Source of the DNA: Nocardioides marmorisolisilvae
Lineage (GTDB): Bacteria; Actinomycetota; Actinomycetes; Propionibacteriales; Nocardioidaceae
Direction of reading: 5' to 3'
DNA: 64,000 nucleotides
NCBI RefSeq assembly: GCF_003725775.1
Contig: NZ_RJSG01000002.1
Span: forward strand, 1,330,400-1,394,399
The stretch's first letter is position 1. The number at the start of each line of letters is the position of its first letter. The notes below the pieces were generated by a model. The model searched no databases, had not been told where the DNA came from, and saw nothing but the letters and a program-made list of their open reading frames with translations. Both the position numbers and the translations under genes were made by a program. Shown here piece after piece: positions 50,685 to 59,445 of the stretch.

Positions 50685-52079
50685 GTGACACCACCAGCAG
50701 TGCTGCCTTTGTCCGATCACGATCTGCTCGCCGCGAGTCTGGACGACTTGATGGCCGAGAACCGGCTGGCGGCCGCCAGGCAGAGAGCCATGGTCGAGTT
50801 CTTCCGACGACGCGCTCGCCACCATGAAGCCGTGCACGACGACCAGGACCCGACGCAGATCTCGGCGCGGAACGAGGTCGAGATCGAGCTCAGCGAGCTG
50901 TGGGCGCTCCCCGCCGGGCTCGTCCGCACCCAGCTGAACAACGCCCTCTGGCTCGACGAGCACTTCCCGTTCCTGCGAGACCTCGCCGCCGATGGAAGGG
51001 TCGACCAGTACCGCGTGAAGCTGATCGTCGAAGCCGCGCGCCACGGACTCGACACACCCGAGGAATGGGCTGGTCTTGCGCGGCGGATCGAATCGTTCCT
51101 CACCAAGCACCTTCGCTCCGGCGGGATCCTCGGGTGCAGCCACCGTCAGCTGCGCAACCGCTTGGCCTACGTCATCAAGCTGCTCCGTGCGGCGGACGCC
51201 GAGGCGCGGTTCCGGAACGCCCACGGGCTGCGCAGCGTGGAGGTCAACGACGGCGACGACGGGATCTCGTGGCTGACCCTCGCGGGCACCACTGACCAGG
51301 TCCAGCTCGCCGCCCACCGCCTCGACCTGTCCGCCCGAGCCGCGCGAGCAGCCGGCGACCCGCGCACCCTCACCCAGCTGCGCACCGACCTGGCGCTCGA
51401 TCTGCTCATCAACGGGAGCACGGGCGAGGCGCCCGTTCCCCAGTTCGCCCGGCCGATCATCAACCTCACCGTGCCGATCCAGACGGTGATGGGTCTCTCG
51501 GACCACCCCGGCACGCTGTCCGGCGGCAAGGTAGTTCCGGCTGGCCTGGCCCGGGTGATCGCCCAACGACCCGGCGCCACGTGGCACCGGATGCTGACCG
51601 ACCCGGCCGGGACAGCTGTCGAGCTCTCCACCGAGCGCTACGTACCGACCCGCGCGATCTGGGAGCACGTGGTCAGCACGCAGAGCACCTGCTTCCGCTC
51701 CAACTGCGATCACGAGTCCACCGCCTGCGATCTCGACCACCGCACTCCGTGGCCCCTCGGCCCGACCTCGACCAGCAACCTCTGGCCAGGCTGCCGGACG
51801 GATCACCGCGCCAAGCACTCGGACGGCTTCTCCATCGAGCAGACCGAGAACGGCGGCTTCGCTCTTCGCACCCCGGCAGGTTTCAGGTACGCGACGACCC
51901 AGGACGATCACCCGAGCAGCGACGACTGGGAGGAGCCGCCGGTGCTGATTCAGTTCTCAGCGACTGAACTTCACGAGGCGCTCTCCGATCTGCGCCGTCG
52001 AAACGCCGAGAGTCGTCCGGAGCGGCCCGAGATCGCGTGGGAGTTCGACATCGACATCTCCTGGCACCCGGCCGCCTGA
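50685..52079 (+). CDS. DUF222/13E12-family protein with HNH endonuclease domain
   Basis: A 464-residue protein. The first 280 residues are helical DUF222 (also called the 13E12 repeat family), and the C-terminal quarter has an HNH-like zinc site: CFRSNCDHESTACDLDHRTPW, SNLWPGCRTDH, with the H-N-H residues in order. These proteins are multi-copy in Nocardioides and mycobacteria; their role is unknown and they are often suspected of belonging to selfish elements. No terminal repeats or target duplications flank it here. Its base composition is slightly less GC-rich than neighbouring genes. Confidence 0.8.
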   Translation: MTPPAVLPLSDHDLLAASLDDLMAENRLAAARQRAMVEFFRRRARHHEAVHDDQDPTQISARNEVEIELSELWALPAGLVRTQLNNALWLDEHFPFLRDLAADGRVDQYRVKLIVEAARHGLDTPEEWAGLARRIESFLTKHLRSGGILGCSHRQLRNRLAYVIKLLRAADAEARFRNAHGLRSVEVNDGDDGISWLTLAGTTDQVQLAAHRLDLSARAARAAGDPRTLTQLRTDLALDLLINGSTGEAPVPQFARPIINLTVPIQTVMGLSDHPGTLSGGKVVPAGLARVIAQRPGATWHRMLTDPAGTAVELSTERYVPTRAIWEHVVSTQSTCFRSNCDHESTACDLDHRTPWPLGPTSTSNLWPGCRTDHRAKHSDGFSIEQTENGGFALRTPAGFRYATTQDDHPSSDDWEEPPVLIQFSATELHEALSDLRRRNAESRPERPEIAWEFDIDISWHPAA

Positions 52080-52105
52080 AAAGGGCTATTGCGCCCGCAC
52101 TCCGG

Positions 52106-52111
52106 TAGGTT
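52106..52111 (+). promoter_or_regulatory. -10 element (TAGGTT) of the SDR-psd-pssA operon
   Basis: TAGGTT lies seven bases before the GTG at 52119, favouring that start and a leaderless transcript over the GTG at 52113. Confidence 0.42.
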
Positions 52112-52118
52112 CGTGGGC

Positions 52119-52898
52119 GTGAAAATCAACGGAGCCAGGGTGCTGCTGACCGGCGCCACCGGGGGAATCGGGCACGCCATCGCGCGACGCCTGAAGGCCG
52201 AGGGGGCGGAGCTGGTGCTGACCGGTCGACGGACCGACGTGCTGCAGCCGCTGGCGGACGAGCTCGGGGCACGGGCCGTCGCTGCCGACCTCAACGACCC
52301 GGCCGCCCTGGACGGCCTGCTGGCCGAGGCCGGCGACCTCGACATCCTCGTCGCGAACGCCGCCCTGCCGGGCATCGGGCGGATGGACACCATCGCCGTC
52401 GAGAAGATCGACGCGAACCTGAACGTCAACCTGCGCGCCCCGATGCTGATGTCGCGCGCCCTGCTCCCCCAGCTGCTCGAGCGCGGCTCCGGCCACCTGG
52501 TCTTCATCGGATCGGTCTCCGGCATCGTCGCGTCGCCGTGGAGCTCGATGTACAACGCGACCAAGTTCGGGCTGCGCGGGTTCGTCTCCGCGATGCGCCA
52601 GGACCTGCACGGCACCGGGGTCAGCGCCTCGATCGTCGAGCCCGGGTTCGTGCGCGACGCGGGCATGTTCGTCAACAGCGGCATGGAGACCCCCAAGGGC
52701 ACCCGAACGGTCTCGCCGGAGCAGGTCGCCGCGGGCGTCGTGAAGGCCGTGACCAAGGACAAGGGTGAGGTCGTGGTCGCCCCCGTCGAGATCCGGGCCG
52801 GCGCCCGGTTCGGCTCGCTCTTCCCCTCCATCAACGACGCTGCCCAGCGCATGGGCGGCGCTGCCGAGATCGCGAGCAAGCATGCCGACAACGATTGA
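52119..52898 (+). CDS. Short-chain dehydrogenase/reductase
   Basis: A 259-residue classical SDR. The cofactor turn is LTGATGGIGHAIA, the ILVANAALPG segment stands for NNAG, the catalytic serine is in FIGSVSG and the pair in YNATK. It resembles short-chain reductases that act on lipids or steroids, but the substrate is unknown. The GTG at 52119 is chosen from the -10 spacing. It overlaps psd by 17 bases and shares an operon with psd and pssA, suggesting a link to lipid metabolism. Confidence 0.8.
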   Translation: MKINGARVLLTGATGGIGHAIARRLKAEGAELVLTGRRTDVLQPLADELGARAVAADLNDPAALDGLLAEAGDLDILVANAALPGIGRMDTIAVEKIDANLNVNLRAPMLMSRALLPQLLERGSGHLVFIGSVSGIVASPWSSMYNATKFGLRGFVSAMRQDLHGTGVSASIVEPGFVRDAGMFVNSGMETPKGTRTVSPEQVAAGVVKAVTKDKGEVVVAPVEIRAGARFGSLFPSINDAAQRMGGAAEIASKHADND

Positions 52899-53529
52899 TC
52901 GCGAGGCGTGGCCCGCGGCCGCGGTCGGCGCGGTACCGGCTGCGCTCGCCCTGCTGACCGGTCGGAGGCGCCTCTCGCTGGCGCTCGCGGCGCTTCCCGT
53001 GGGCATCGTGGCGTTCTTCCGGGATCCTGAGCGGGCAGTGTCGGCTGACGCGGACACGGTGCTGGCCCCGGCTGACGGCAAGGTCATGCATGCCGGACCC
53101 GGGCAGCCGGGCGTCGCTCCCGGGGGCGACTGGCAGCAGATCAGCATCTTCTTGTCGGTCTTCGACGTGCACATCAACCGGACTCCGTACGGCGGCACGG
53201 TGACCGACGTCCAGTACCGGCCGGGCAAGTGGCACGCGGCGTACAAGTTCGAGAGCGCCACCGAGAACGAGCGCAGCGACATCACGATCGAACGGGCCGT
53301 CGGCACCGAGATCCGCAAGGTCCACTTCCGGCAGATCGTCGGGCTGGTGGCCCGTCGGGTCGTCACCCGGATCGGGGTCGGCGACGTGCTGGAGACCGGC
53401 GACCGCATCGGCCTGATGAAGTTCGGCTCCCGGATGGACATCTTCGTCCCGCCGGAGGTCGAGCTCGCCGTCTCGGCCGGCGACCGGACCGTGGCGGGCG
53501 TGACCGTGCTGGGACGGTGGCCTTCGTGA
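52882..53529 (+). CDS. psd: Phosphatidylserine decarboxylase (short form)
   Basis: A 215-residue enzyme of the short, archaeal/actinobacterial type. It has an N-terminal hydrophobic segment, FFRDPERAV, ADGKVMHAG, SVFDVHINRTPYGG and the C-terminal self-cleavage site in LMKFGSRMD, where the serine becomes the pyruvoyl cofactor. It makes phosphatidylethanolamine in the membrane from the product of PssA. ATG 52882 lies within the SDR gene end; it overlaps pssA by four bases. Confidence 0.94.
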   Translation: MPTTIDREAWPAAAVGAVPAALALLTGRRRLSLALAALPVGIVAFFRDPERAVSADADTVLAPADGKVMHAGPGQPGVAPGGDWQQISIFLSVFDVHINRTPYGGTVTDVQYRPGKWHAAYKFESATENERSDITIERAVGTEIRKVHFRQIVGLVARRVVTRIGVGDVLETGDRIGLMKFGSRMDIFVPPEVELAVSAGDRTVAGVTVLGRWPS

Positions 53530-54458
53530 GCGAGCCCGCAGCCCCGGAACGCCGCCGACGCCGCCTGCTGCGCCGTCGACGCTTCCGGATCGCCTCGCAC
53601 TCCGGTGCCGAGGTCGTCTCCCTGCGCCAGCTCCCGCCCAAGGAGCGGCTCCGCGTCACCGCGCCGAGCATGTTCACCGCCGCGAACATGGCCTGCGGGT
53701 TCTCCGCCGTCCCGCTGGCGTTCAACGGGCACAGCCACTGGGCGGCGATCCTGATGACCGTCGCGATCGTGATGGACATCTGCGACGGCGCGGTCGCCCG
53801 CCTCGTCGGTGCCACCTCGCCCTTCGGCGTCCAGCTCGACTCGCTCGCCGACCTGATCTCCTTCGGTCTGGCGCCGGCGGTCCTCGTCTACACCTGGGTG
53901 CTCCCCGAGTGGCCGGTGGTCGCCTGGATCGCGGCGTACTTCTGGCTCGCGTGTGCCGGGTTCCGGCTCGCTCGCTTCAACTTCACCATCGACCCGCACG
54001 CGGACAAGCGCTACTTCATCGGGATGCCCTCGCCGGGCGCCGCGGCGGTCGTGATCGCCACGGTCTTCGCGCTGGACTTCCCGAAGGACAAGGTCGGTCC
54101 GTCGATCCTGCTCCCCGCGGTGATCAGCGTGGTCCCGGCGCTGCTGATGGTGAGCACCGTCCGGTTCCGGTCGTTCCGGAACCTGATCTCACCGCAGACC
54201 CAGCAGGCGCGTGTCATTACCGCGCTCGTGGGCCTCGCGGTGCTCGTCGGCCTCGTACTCGAGCCCGCCGGAACCATGCTGGTCCTGGCGTACGCGTACG
54301 TGCTCACCGCACCGGTGGGGGTGCTGACCGGTCCGCTGCGTCGGCGCCTGTTCGGCGCTGACTCGGTGGCTCCGCCCCGGGTCAAGCAGCAGTCGGTGTT
54401 CCTCCCGCTGCACGACGACAGCGAGGAGGCCGACGACGACGAAGATCAGCCGTTGTAG
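53526..54458 (+). CDS. pssA: CDP-diacylglycerol-serine O-phosphatidyltransferase
   Basis: A 310-residue CDP-alcohol phosphatidyltransferase with a very basic N-terminus, about eight helices and the family motif DICDGAVAR...GVQLDSLAD in the right spacing. It makes phosphatidylserine for Psd. The GTG at 53526 overlaps the psd stop (GTGA). The last 13 bases, encoding an acidic tail, overlap the convergent kshB end. Confidence 0.92.
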   Translation: MSEPAAPERRRRRLLRRRRFRIASHSGAEVVSLRQLPPKERLRVTAPSMFTAANMACGFSAVPLAFNGHSHWAAILMTVAIVMDICDGAVARLVGATSPFGVQLDSLADLISFGLAPAVLVYTWVLPEWPVVAWIAAYFWLACAGFRLARFNFTIDPHADKRYFIGMPSPGAAAVVIATVFALDFPKDKVGPSILLPAVISVVPALLMVSTVRFRSFRNLISPQTQQARVITALVGLAVLVGLVLEPAGTMLVLAYAYVLTAPVGVLTGPLRRRLFGADSVAPPRVKQQSVFLPLHDDSEEADDDEDQPL

Positions 54459-55537
54459 CTGATCTTGAGCGTGTCGGTCAGCGGCAGCCCCTGGCAGGTC
54501 AACCGGATGCCGTCGGCGAGGTCGTCCTTGTCCAGGACGTCGTTGTGCTTCATCGCCAGGTCGCCCTCGAGGACGACACAGGCGCACGAGCTGCAGTTGC
54601 CCTCGCGGCAGGAGAAGGGTGCCTGCACGCCCTTCTTCTCCAGGAACTCCAGCAGCACCTCCTCGCCCTTCCAGTCGTCGAAGGCGTACTGCTGGCCGTC
54701 GAGCTCGACCTCGAGTGCCACCGGCCCGGCGAACGCCGGCTCCTCGGCTTCGCCCTCGTCGTCGGCGTCGTCCGCCTCAGCGAGCGTTGCTTGCGCTGCG
54801 AGGACCTCCTCGACGTCGCCGAACGGGTTGCCGCCCAGGGAGACGAACTTCTCCTGGTGGCGACGCTCGCGGGGGAACTCCAGGTTCCGCAGCGCGGTCG
54901 AGACCGCCTTCATGAAGGGCGCAGGTCCGCAGCAGAAGGCGGTGTAGGTGGTGAAGTAGCTGGCGAACAGCTGGAGCCCGGCCTCGCTCGGCAGTCCCTG
55001 GACCGACTCGAGCCAGTGCACCACGGTGAAGCGCTCGGCGTACTCGGCGCTGAGCTCGGTGAGCTCGCGCGCGAAGATCACCGAGTCCTGGTCGCGGTTG
55101 GCGTAGAAGAGGACGACCTTGCCGGTCCCCTTCTCCAGGGCGGTCCGCGCGATCGAGATCACCGGGGTGATGCCCGAGCCGCCGCCGAAGAGCAGGAAGT
55201 CGGCGTCGACGTCCTTCGGGGTGAAGATCCCGCTCGGCGGCAGCAGCCGCAAGGTGTCGCCGGCCTTGAGGTTGTCGCAGATCCAGTTCGAGGCGTACCC
55301 GTCGACGGTCCGCTTGACCGTGATCTGGTGACGGCCGCTGTGCGGGGAGCTCGACAGCGAGTAGCAGCGCGCGGCGAGTCCGGTCTGGTCGCTGGGCACC
55401 GCAACGGTCAGGAACTGACCGGGCGTGTACGCGAACGTCTCCTGGAGCTCGGACGGCACCTCGAACACCACGGATCGGGCGTCGGCGGTTTCCTCGATGA
55501 CCTCAGTGACCTTCAGGACGAAGGACTCAGTCGCCAT
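54446..55537 (-). CDS. kshB: 3-ketosteroid 9-alpha-monooxygenase, ferredoxin reductase component
   Basis: A 363-residue three-domain reductase. The FAD motif RCYSLSSSP, the NAD motif GGGSGITPVISI and CGPAPFM come first, followed by a C-terminal plant-type [2Fe-2S] ferredoxin domain with CREGNCSSCAC and a later cysteine (TCQG). An acidic Glu/Asp-rich linker of about 20 residues joins the two halves. KshB passes electrons from NADH to KshA for 9-alpha-hydroxylation, which with dehydrogenation opens steroid ring B. It lies three bases after the small Cys-rich gene and is part of the kshA operon. Confidence 0.9.
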   Translation of the reverse strand: MATESFVLKVTEVIEETADARSVVFEVPSELQETFAYTPGQFLTVAVPSDQTGLAARCYSLSSSPHSGRHQITVKRTVDGYASNWICDNLKAGDTLRLLPPSGIFTPKDVDADFLLFGGGSGITPVISIARTALEKGTGKVVLFYANRDQDSVIFARELTELSAEYAERFTVVHWLESVQGLPSEAGLQLFASYFTTYTAFCCGPAPFMKAVSTALRNLEFPRERRHQEKFVSLGGNPFGDVEEVLAAQATLAEADDADDEGEAEEPAFAGPVALEVELDGQQYAFDDWKGEEVLLEFLEKKGVQAPFSCREGNCSSCACVVLEGDLAMKHNDVLDKDDLADGIRLTCQGLPLTDTLKISYNG

Positions 55538-55540
55538 TGA

Positions 55541-55843
55541 TCAGTAACCATCCTCTGCGCCGATCTCGATCTCGCCGTCCTTGACGGCCTGTTCGATCGA
55601 GGAGCGTAGTCGTGAGCAGGCGACCCGGACGGGTCGTCCCTCGGGCTGGGACGCGGCCTTGCGGAACTCCGCGCAGTGCGCGAGCGCCTCGGCGTTCCAC
55701 TGGATCGCGGTGTGCTGCTCGCTGTTCTTCTTCACCCGCACCACGGCCAGGCAGTCCAGGCAGGCGACCTCGACCAACCGCGCCTCGGTGTAGAGGCGCT
55801 GGTCCTCGGCGGTGGCCGGACTGGTCGGGGCGAAGCTGACCAT
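55541..55843 (-). CDS. Small cysteine-rich protein between kshA and kshB, unknown
   Basis: A 100-residue soluble protein I do not recognise. C28 and C31 (ACLDC), H56-C57 (AHC) and C76 (VACSRL) could bind a metal such as zinc or an iron-sulfur cluster. Its ATG overlaps the kshA stop (TGATG) and kshB starts three bases after it, so it is translated together with both hydroxylase parts. Long shadow frames cover it, but only this short start has sensible context. A role as assembly or stability factor for KshAB is an inference. Confidence 0.7.
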   Translation of the reverse strand: MVSFAPTSPATAEDQRLYTEARLVEVACLDCLAVVRVKKNSEQHTAIQWNAEALAHCAEFRKAASQPEGRPVRVACSRLRSSIEQAVKDGEIEIGAEDGY

Positions 55844-57006
55844 CAGTGGTGCGCCGGCTTCCCGGCGAGCTCGTCTTCCTCGGCCTTCTTGCGGAGGTTC
55901 TCGGCGACCTCCTCGTGCCAGAACTCGTTGGCCTTGGTGGTGTCGACCTCGAACTCGAAGCGCTCGACCATCTCCGGGACGATGTCCGCCTGGTCCACGT
56001 AGAACTGCTCGTACCAGCGACGCAGCTGGTAGACCGGGCCGTCCTCCTCGCACAGCAGCGGGTTCTGGACGGCGACCTTGTTCTTCCAGATGTGCACGTC
56101 CTGGAGGAAGCCCTCGCCGAACATCTTGGTGTACTTCTCGGCGATGAAGGCGACGGTCTTGTCGTCCATGCCCTCGGGCTTCTTCACCGTGATGCCGTAC
56201 TGCAGCGTGAACGAGTTCGGGCTGGTGGCGATGTGGGTGTTGACCAGGATGACCTCGGTCTTGAAGCCCTTGTAGTCGACCCAGAGCCAGTTGATCATGT
56301 ACGACGGCCCGAAGTAGGAGGCCTCCGACTTCAGGAACAGGTCGGTGCCGCCGGAGCTGTAGCCGCCGGCCTTGTCCGGGCGGCCGGTCGACTCCATGTA
56401 CTGGGTCGCGACGTGACCCTCGAAGACGTTGCGGAAGCTCGTCGGGAACGAGAAGTGCACGTAGTAGAAGTGCGCCATGTCCGAGACGTTGTCGATCAGC
56501 TCGCGGCAGTTCGAGCCCTCGATCTCGGTGATGTTCCAGCTCCAGTCGGCGTACTCGCCCTCGGCCAGGCCGGGGAGCTGCGGAGGCAGGATCGAGCGGT
56601 CGGCGTCGGAGCCCTCCGGGTCGAACCAGATGAACAGCTGGTCGTTGACGATCTCGGTCTCGTAGCGCTGGGTCTTGGCCCGCAGCGGCACGCGCCGGGC
56701 GTACGGGATCTCCTTGCACTTGCCGTCGCCGCCCCAGCGCCAGTCGTGGAACGGGCAGGCCACGTTGTCGCCCTTGACCTCACCCTGGGTCAGGTCGCCA
56801 CCCATGTGCCGGCAGTAACCGTCGAGCACCTTGAGCTCGCCCTGGCTGTCCTGCCAGACGACGAGCTTGCCGTCGAACGCCCGGATGGCGTGCGGCTTTC
56901 CGTCGCGGAAGTCCTCGGCGAGGCCTAGGCAGTGCCAGCCGCGGGCATAACGACTGGGCGGCACTCCCTGGTCCAGGGCGCGTGCGTCGGTGACTGCGGT
57001 GCTCAT
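55843..57006 (-). CDS. kshA: 3-ketosteroid 9-alpha-monooxygenase, oxygenase component
   Basis: A 387-residue Rieske non-heme iron oxygenase. The Rieske cluster ligands are C65, H67, C84 and H87 (GYCRHMGG, ACPFHDW). The iron site is D176, H179 and H184 in SDMAHFYYVH, with a further aspartate in LQDVHIW. Spacing and sequence match mycobacterial and rhodococcal KshA, which hydroxylates 4-androstenedione-type steroids or their CoA thioesters. A GGAGGT site five bases before ATG 57006 sets the start. It is divergent from fadE26, sharing a KstR-like control region. Confidence 0.93.
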   Translation of the reverse strand: MSTAVTDARALDQGVPPSRYARGWHCLGLAEDFRDGKPHAIRAFDGKLVVWQDSQGELKVLDGYCRHMGGDLTQGEVKGDNVACPFHDWRWGGDGKCKEIPYARRVPLRAKTQRYETEIVNDQLFIWFDPEGSDADRSILPPQLPGLAEGEYADWSWNITEIEGSNCRELIDNVSDMAHFYYVHFSFPTSFRNVFEGHVATQYMESTGRPDKAGGYSSGGTDLFLKSEASYFGPSYMINWLWVDYKGFKTEVILVNTHIATSPNSFTLQYGITVKKPEGMDDKTVAFIAEKYTKMFGEGFLQDVHIWKNKVAVQNPLLCEEDGPVYQLRRWYEQFYVDQADIVPEMVERFEFEVDTTKANEFWHEEVAENLRKKAEEDELAGKPAHH

Positions 57007-57044
57007 CGTGACCTCCAGGGTCCGCGTGGGATCTCGCCAAAAAC

Positions 57045-57058
57045 AAGAACAGGTTATA
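57045..57058. promoter_or_regulatory. KstR-like box in the kshA-fadE26 divergent promoter
   Basis: AAGAACAGGTTATA matches the KstR consensus TnnAACnnGTTnnA at every fixed base except the first. It overlaps TATAGT on the plus strand (57055-57060) and TATAAC on the minus strand (57058-57053), the best -10 candidates for fadE26 and kshA. One bound repressor could therefore shut both operons. The two genes are known members of the KstR regulon in mycobacteria. Confidence 0.6.
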
Positions 57059-57106
57059 GTTTTACGCGTAGCAAATCCAGTATTGACCAGCGTGAGGATG
57101 AACTCC

Positions 57107-58321
57107 ATGAGGATCGCACTGAACGAGGAGCACGAAAAGCTCCGGGCAGAGCTGCGGGCGTACTTCGCCGAGCTGGTCACCCCGGAGGTGCGTGCCGGCC
57201 TCGCGCTGGCGACGAACGAATTCGACGAGAACGGCGTCAAGGCCGACTCGGGCGAGTTCGGGGACGCGAACGTCTACAAGGACGTGATCAAGCAGATCGG
57301 CCACGACGGCTGGCTCGGCATCGGCTGGCCCGAGGAGTACGGCGGCCAGAACCGCTCCATGATGGAGCAGCTGATCTTCACCGACGAGGCCGCCATCGCC
57401 GGCGTCCCGATCCCCTACCTGACGCTGAACACGGTCGGCCCGACGATCATGCGCTTCGGCACCGACGCCCAGAAGGAGGAGATCCTCCCGAAGATCCTCA
57501 AGGGCGAGATGCACTTCTCGATCGGGTACAGCGAGCCCGGGTCGGGAACGGACCTTGCGTCCTTGCAGACGAAGGCTCGTCTGGAGGATGGCGAGTGGGT
57601 CATCAACGGCCAGAAGATGTGGACCTCGCTGATCCAGTACGCCGACTACGTGTGGCTCGCGTGCCGGACCGATCCCGACCTGCCGCGCCACAAGGGCCTG
57701 TCGATGATCCTGGTGCCGACCTCGGCCAAGGGCTTCTCCTACACCCCGGTGCACACCGTGGCGGGCGTCGGTACGTCGGCGACCTACTACGAGGACGTCC
57801 GCGTGCCCGAGGAGAACCTCGTCGGCGGCCTCAACGGCGGCTGGGCGCTGATGACCAACCAGCTCAACCACGAGCGGGTCGCGCTGACCTCCGCGGCGCC
57901 GGTGACCCAGTCGATCCTGCAGGTCCGCGAGTGGGCCCAGCAGACCAAGAACCCCGACGGCTCGCGGGTCATCGACTCCGAGTGGGTCCAGGTGCTCCTC
58001 GGCCGGGCGCACGCCCGCGCCGACATGCTCAAGCTGCTCAACTGGAAGCTGGCCTCGGCGACCGAGGACCTCTCCCCCGCGCACGCGTCGGCGACCAAGG
58101 TCTACGGCTCCGAGCTGGCCACCGAGGTCTACCGCTCGCTGATGGAGATCGTCGGGCCCGACGCCGTGGTGTCGGGCGACTCTGCTGGAGCCGTCCTTCG
58201 GGGTCGGCTGGAGCGGTACTTCCGGTCCGCGCTGGTGATGACGTTCGGTGGCGGCACCAACGAGATCCAGCGGGACATCATCGGCTACGTCGGGCTCGGA
58301 CTGCCCGCGGCGAAGCGTTAA
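57107..58321 (+). CDS. fadE26: Acyl-CoA dehydrogenase FadE26-like (cholesterol side chain)
   Basis: A 404-residue flavin acyl-CoA dehydrogenase. QLIFTDEAAIAGVPIPYLT, FSIGYSEPGSGTDLASL, NGQKMWTSLIQYADYVWLACRT, TNQLNHERVALTS and the TFGGGTNEIQRDIIGYVGLGLP end follow mycobacterial FadE26 (ChsE4) closely. In mycobacteria it forms a heterotetramer with FadE27 and oxidises the 3-oxo-cholestenoyl-CoA side chain. ATG 57107 is preferred because it gives the MRI start of the family and a GAGG site nine bases upstream; ATG 57098 is possible. Confidence 0.9.
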   Translation: MRIALNEEHEKLRAELRAYFAELVTPEVRAGLALATNEFDENGVKADSGEFGDANVYKDVIKQIGHDGWLGIGWPEEYGGQNRSMMEQLIFTDEAAIAGVPIPYLTLNTVGPTIMRFGTDAQKEEILPKILKGEMHFSIGYSEPGSGTDLASLQTKARLEDGEWVINGQKMWTSLIQYADYVWLACRTDPDLPRHKGLSMILVPTSAKGFSYTPVHTVAGVGTSATYYEDVRVPEENLVGGLNGGWALMTNQLNHERVALTSAAPVTQSILQVREWAQQTKNPDGSRVIDSEWVQVLLGRAHARADMLKLLNWKLASATEDLSPAHASATKVYGSELATEVYRSLMEIVGPDAVVSGDSAGAVLRGRLERYFRSALVMTFGGGTNEIQRDIIGYVGLGLPAAKR

Positions 58322-58332
58322 GGGGAACTGTC

Positions 58333-59445
58333 ATGGATTTCGGACTGACTGAGACTCAGGTCGACGCTGCCGCACTGGCCGCGATGGTCTTCAAGAACGA
58401 GTGCACCCCCGAGCGCCTGAAGAAGGCGGACGCCGGTCGGTACGACGCCGACCTGTGGGCCAAGCTGGGCGACGCCGGCCTGCTCGGGCTGTGCCTGCCG
58501 GAGTCGCTCGCGGGCTCGGGGCTCGGCCTGCTCGAGCTGTCGAGCGTGCTCATCGAGGCGGGCAAGCTGGTCGCTCCGGCGCCGCTGGCCTCGCACATCC
58601 CGTCGGCGATGGCGATCGCCAAGTTCGGCGACGCAGCGGCGCAGGGCATGTGGCTGGAGGGCGCCAGCACCGGTGCGGCGATCCTCACCGCGGCGATCTC
58701 CGAGGAACGCGAGCACCTGCCGTCCCCGCCGACCACGACCGCCGACTTCGACGGCTCGCAGTGGCTGCTGACGGGCGTGAAGTCGATCGTCCCGGCCGGG
58801 ACCGTGGCGTCCCTGTTCATCGTTCCCGCGTTGACCAACGACGGCGTGACGGCGTTCCTGGTGCACCCCGACGACCCGGGTGTCTCGATCATCGAGCAGA
58901 AGGTGAGCGACGGCGCGCTCGTCGCGCGCCTCGAGCTCGACCGGGCCGCGGTCCCGGCCGCGCGGATCCTCGGCGCGATCGGTGACGGCGAGACCGTCGT
59001 GGAGTGGCTCGAGCAGCGGCTGACGCTGGCCGCCTGCGCCTACCAGCTCGGTGTCGTGAAGGGCGCGCTCGACCTGACCGCCGCCTACGCCAAGACCCGC
59101 GAGCAGTTCGGTCGCCCGATCGGCACGTTCCAGGCCGTCTCGCAGCGCCTGGCCGACGGCTACATCGACATCCTCGGTGCCGAGCTGATGCTCTGGCAGG
59201 CCGCCTGGCGGCTCGAGGAGGGCCTGCCGGCCGAGAAGGAGATCGCCGGCGCGAAGCTCTGGGCGGCGGACTGCGGCCACAAGATCGCGCACACCACCGT
59301 GCACGTCCACGGTGGCAACGGCATCGACCTGGACGGCGAGGCGCACCGCTACTTCACCGTCGGCAAGCTCGGTGAGTTCGCTCTCGGCGGGACCACCGAC
59401 CAGGCCCGGAAGATCGGCGCGCTGCTGGCGGCCGAGCCTGTGTGA
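58333..59445 (+). CDS. fadE27: Acyl-CoA dehydrogenase FadE27-like (cholesterol side chain)
   Basis: A 370-residue acyl-CoA dehydrogenase that is shorter and more divergent than its neighbour, as expected for the FadE27 (ChsE5) partner subunit. The MDFGLTETQ start, YQLGVVKGALDLTAAYAKTREQFGRPIGTFQAVSQRLADGYI middle and the HVHGGNGIDLDGEAHRYF region fit. The AAGGGGA site before ATG 58333 is good. It lies 11 bases after fadE26 and overlaps fadD17 by four bases. Confidence 0.88.
   Translation: MDFGLTETQVDAAALAAMVFKNECTPERLKKADAGRYDADLWAKLGDAGLLGLCLPESLAGSGLGLLELSSVLIEAGKLVAPAPLASHIPSAMAIAKFGDAAAQGMWLEGASTGAAILTAAISEEREHLPSPPTTTADFDGSQWLLTGVKSIVPAGTVASLFIVPALTNDGVTAFLVHPDDPGVSIIEQKVSDGALVARLELDRAAVPAARILGAIGDGETVVEWLEQRLTLAACAYQLGVVKGALDLTAAYAKTREQFGRPIGTFQAVSQRLADGYIDILGAELMLWQAAWRLEEGLPAEKEIAGAKLWAADCGHKIAHTTVHVHGGNGIDLDGEAHRYFTVGKLGEFALGGTTDQARKIGALLAAEPV

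Noticed and set aside
50685-52079. DUF222-HNH gene considered as a mobile element
   Set aside because: No terminal inverted repeats, target duplication or integrase; the HNH domain alone does not show mobility.
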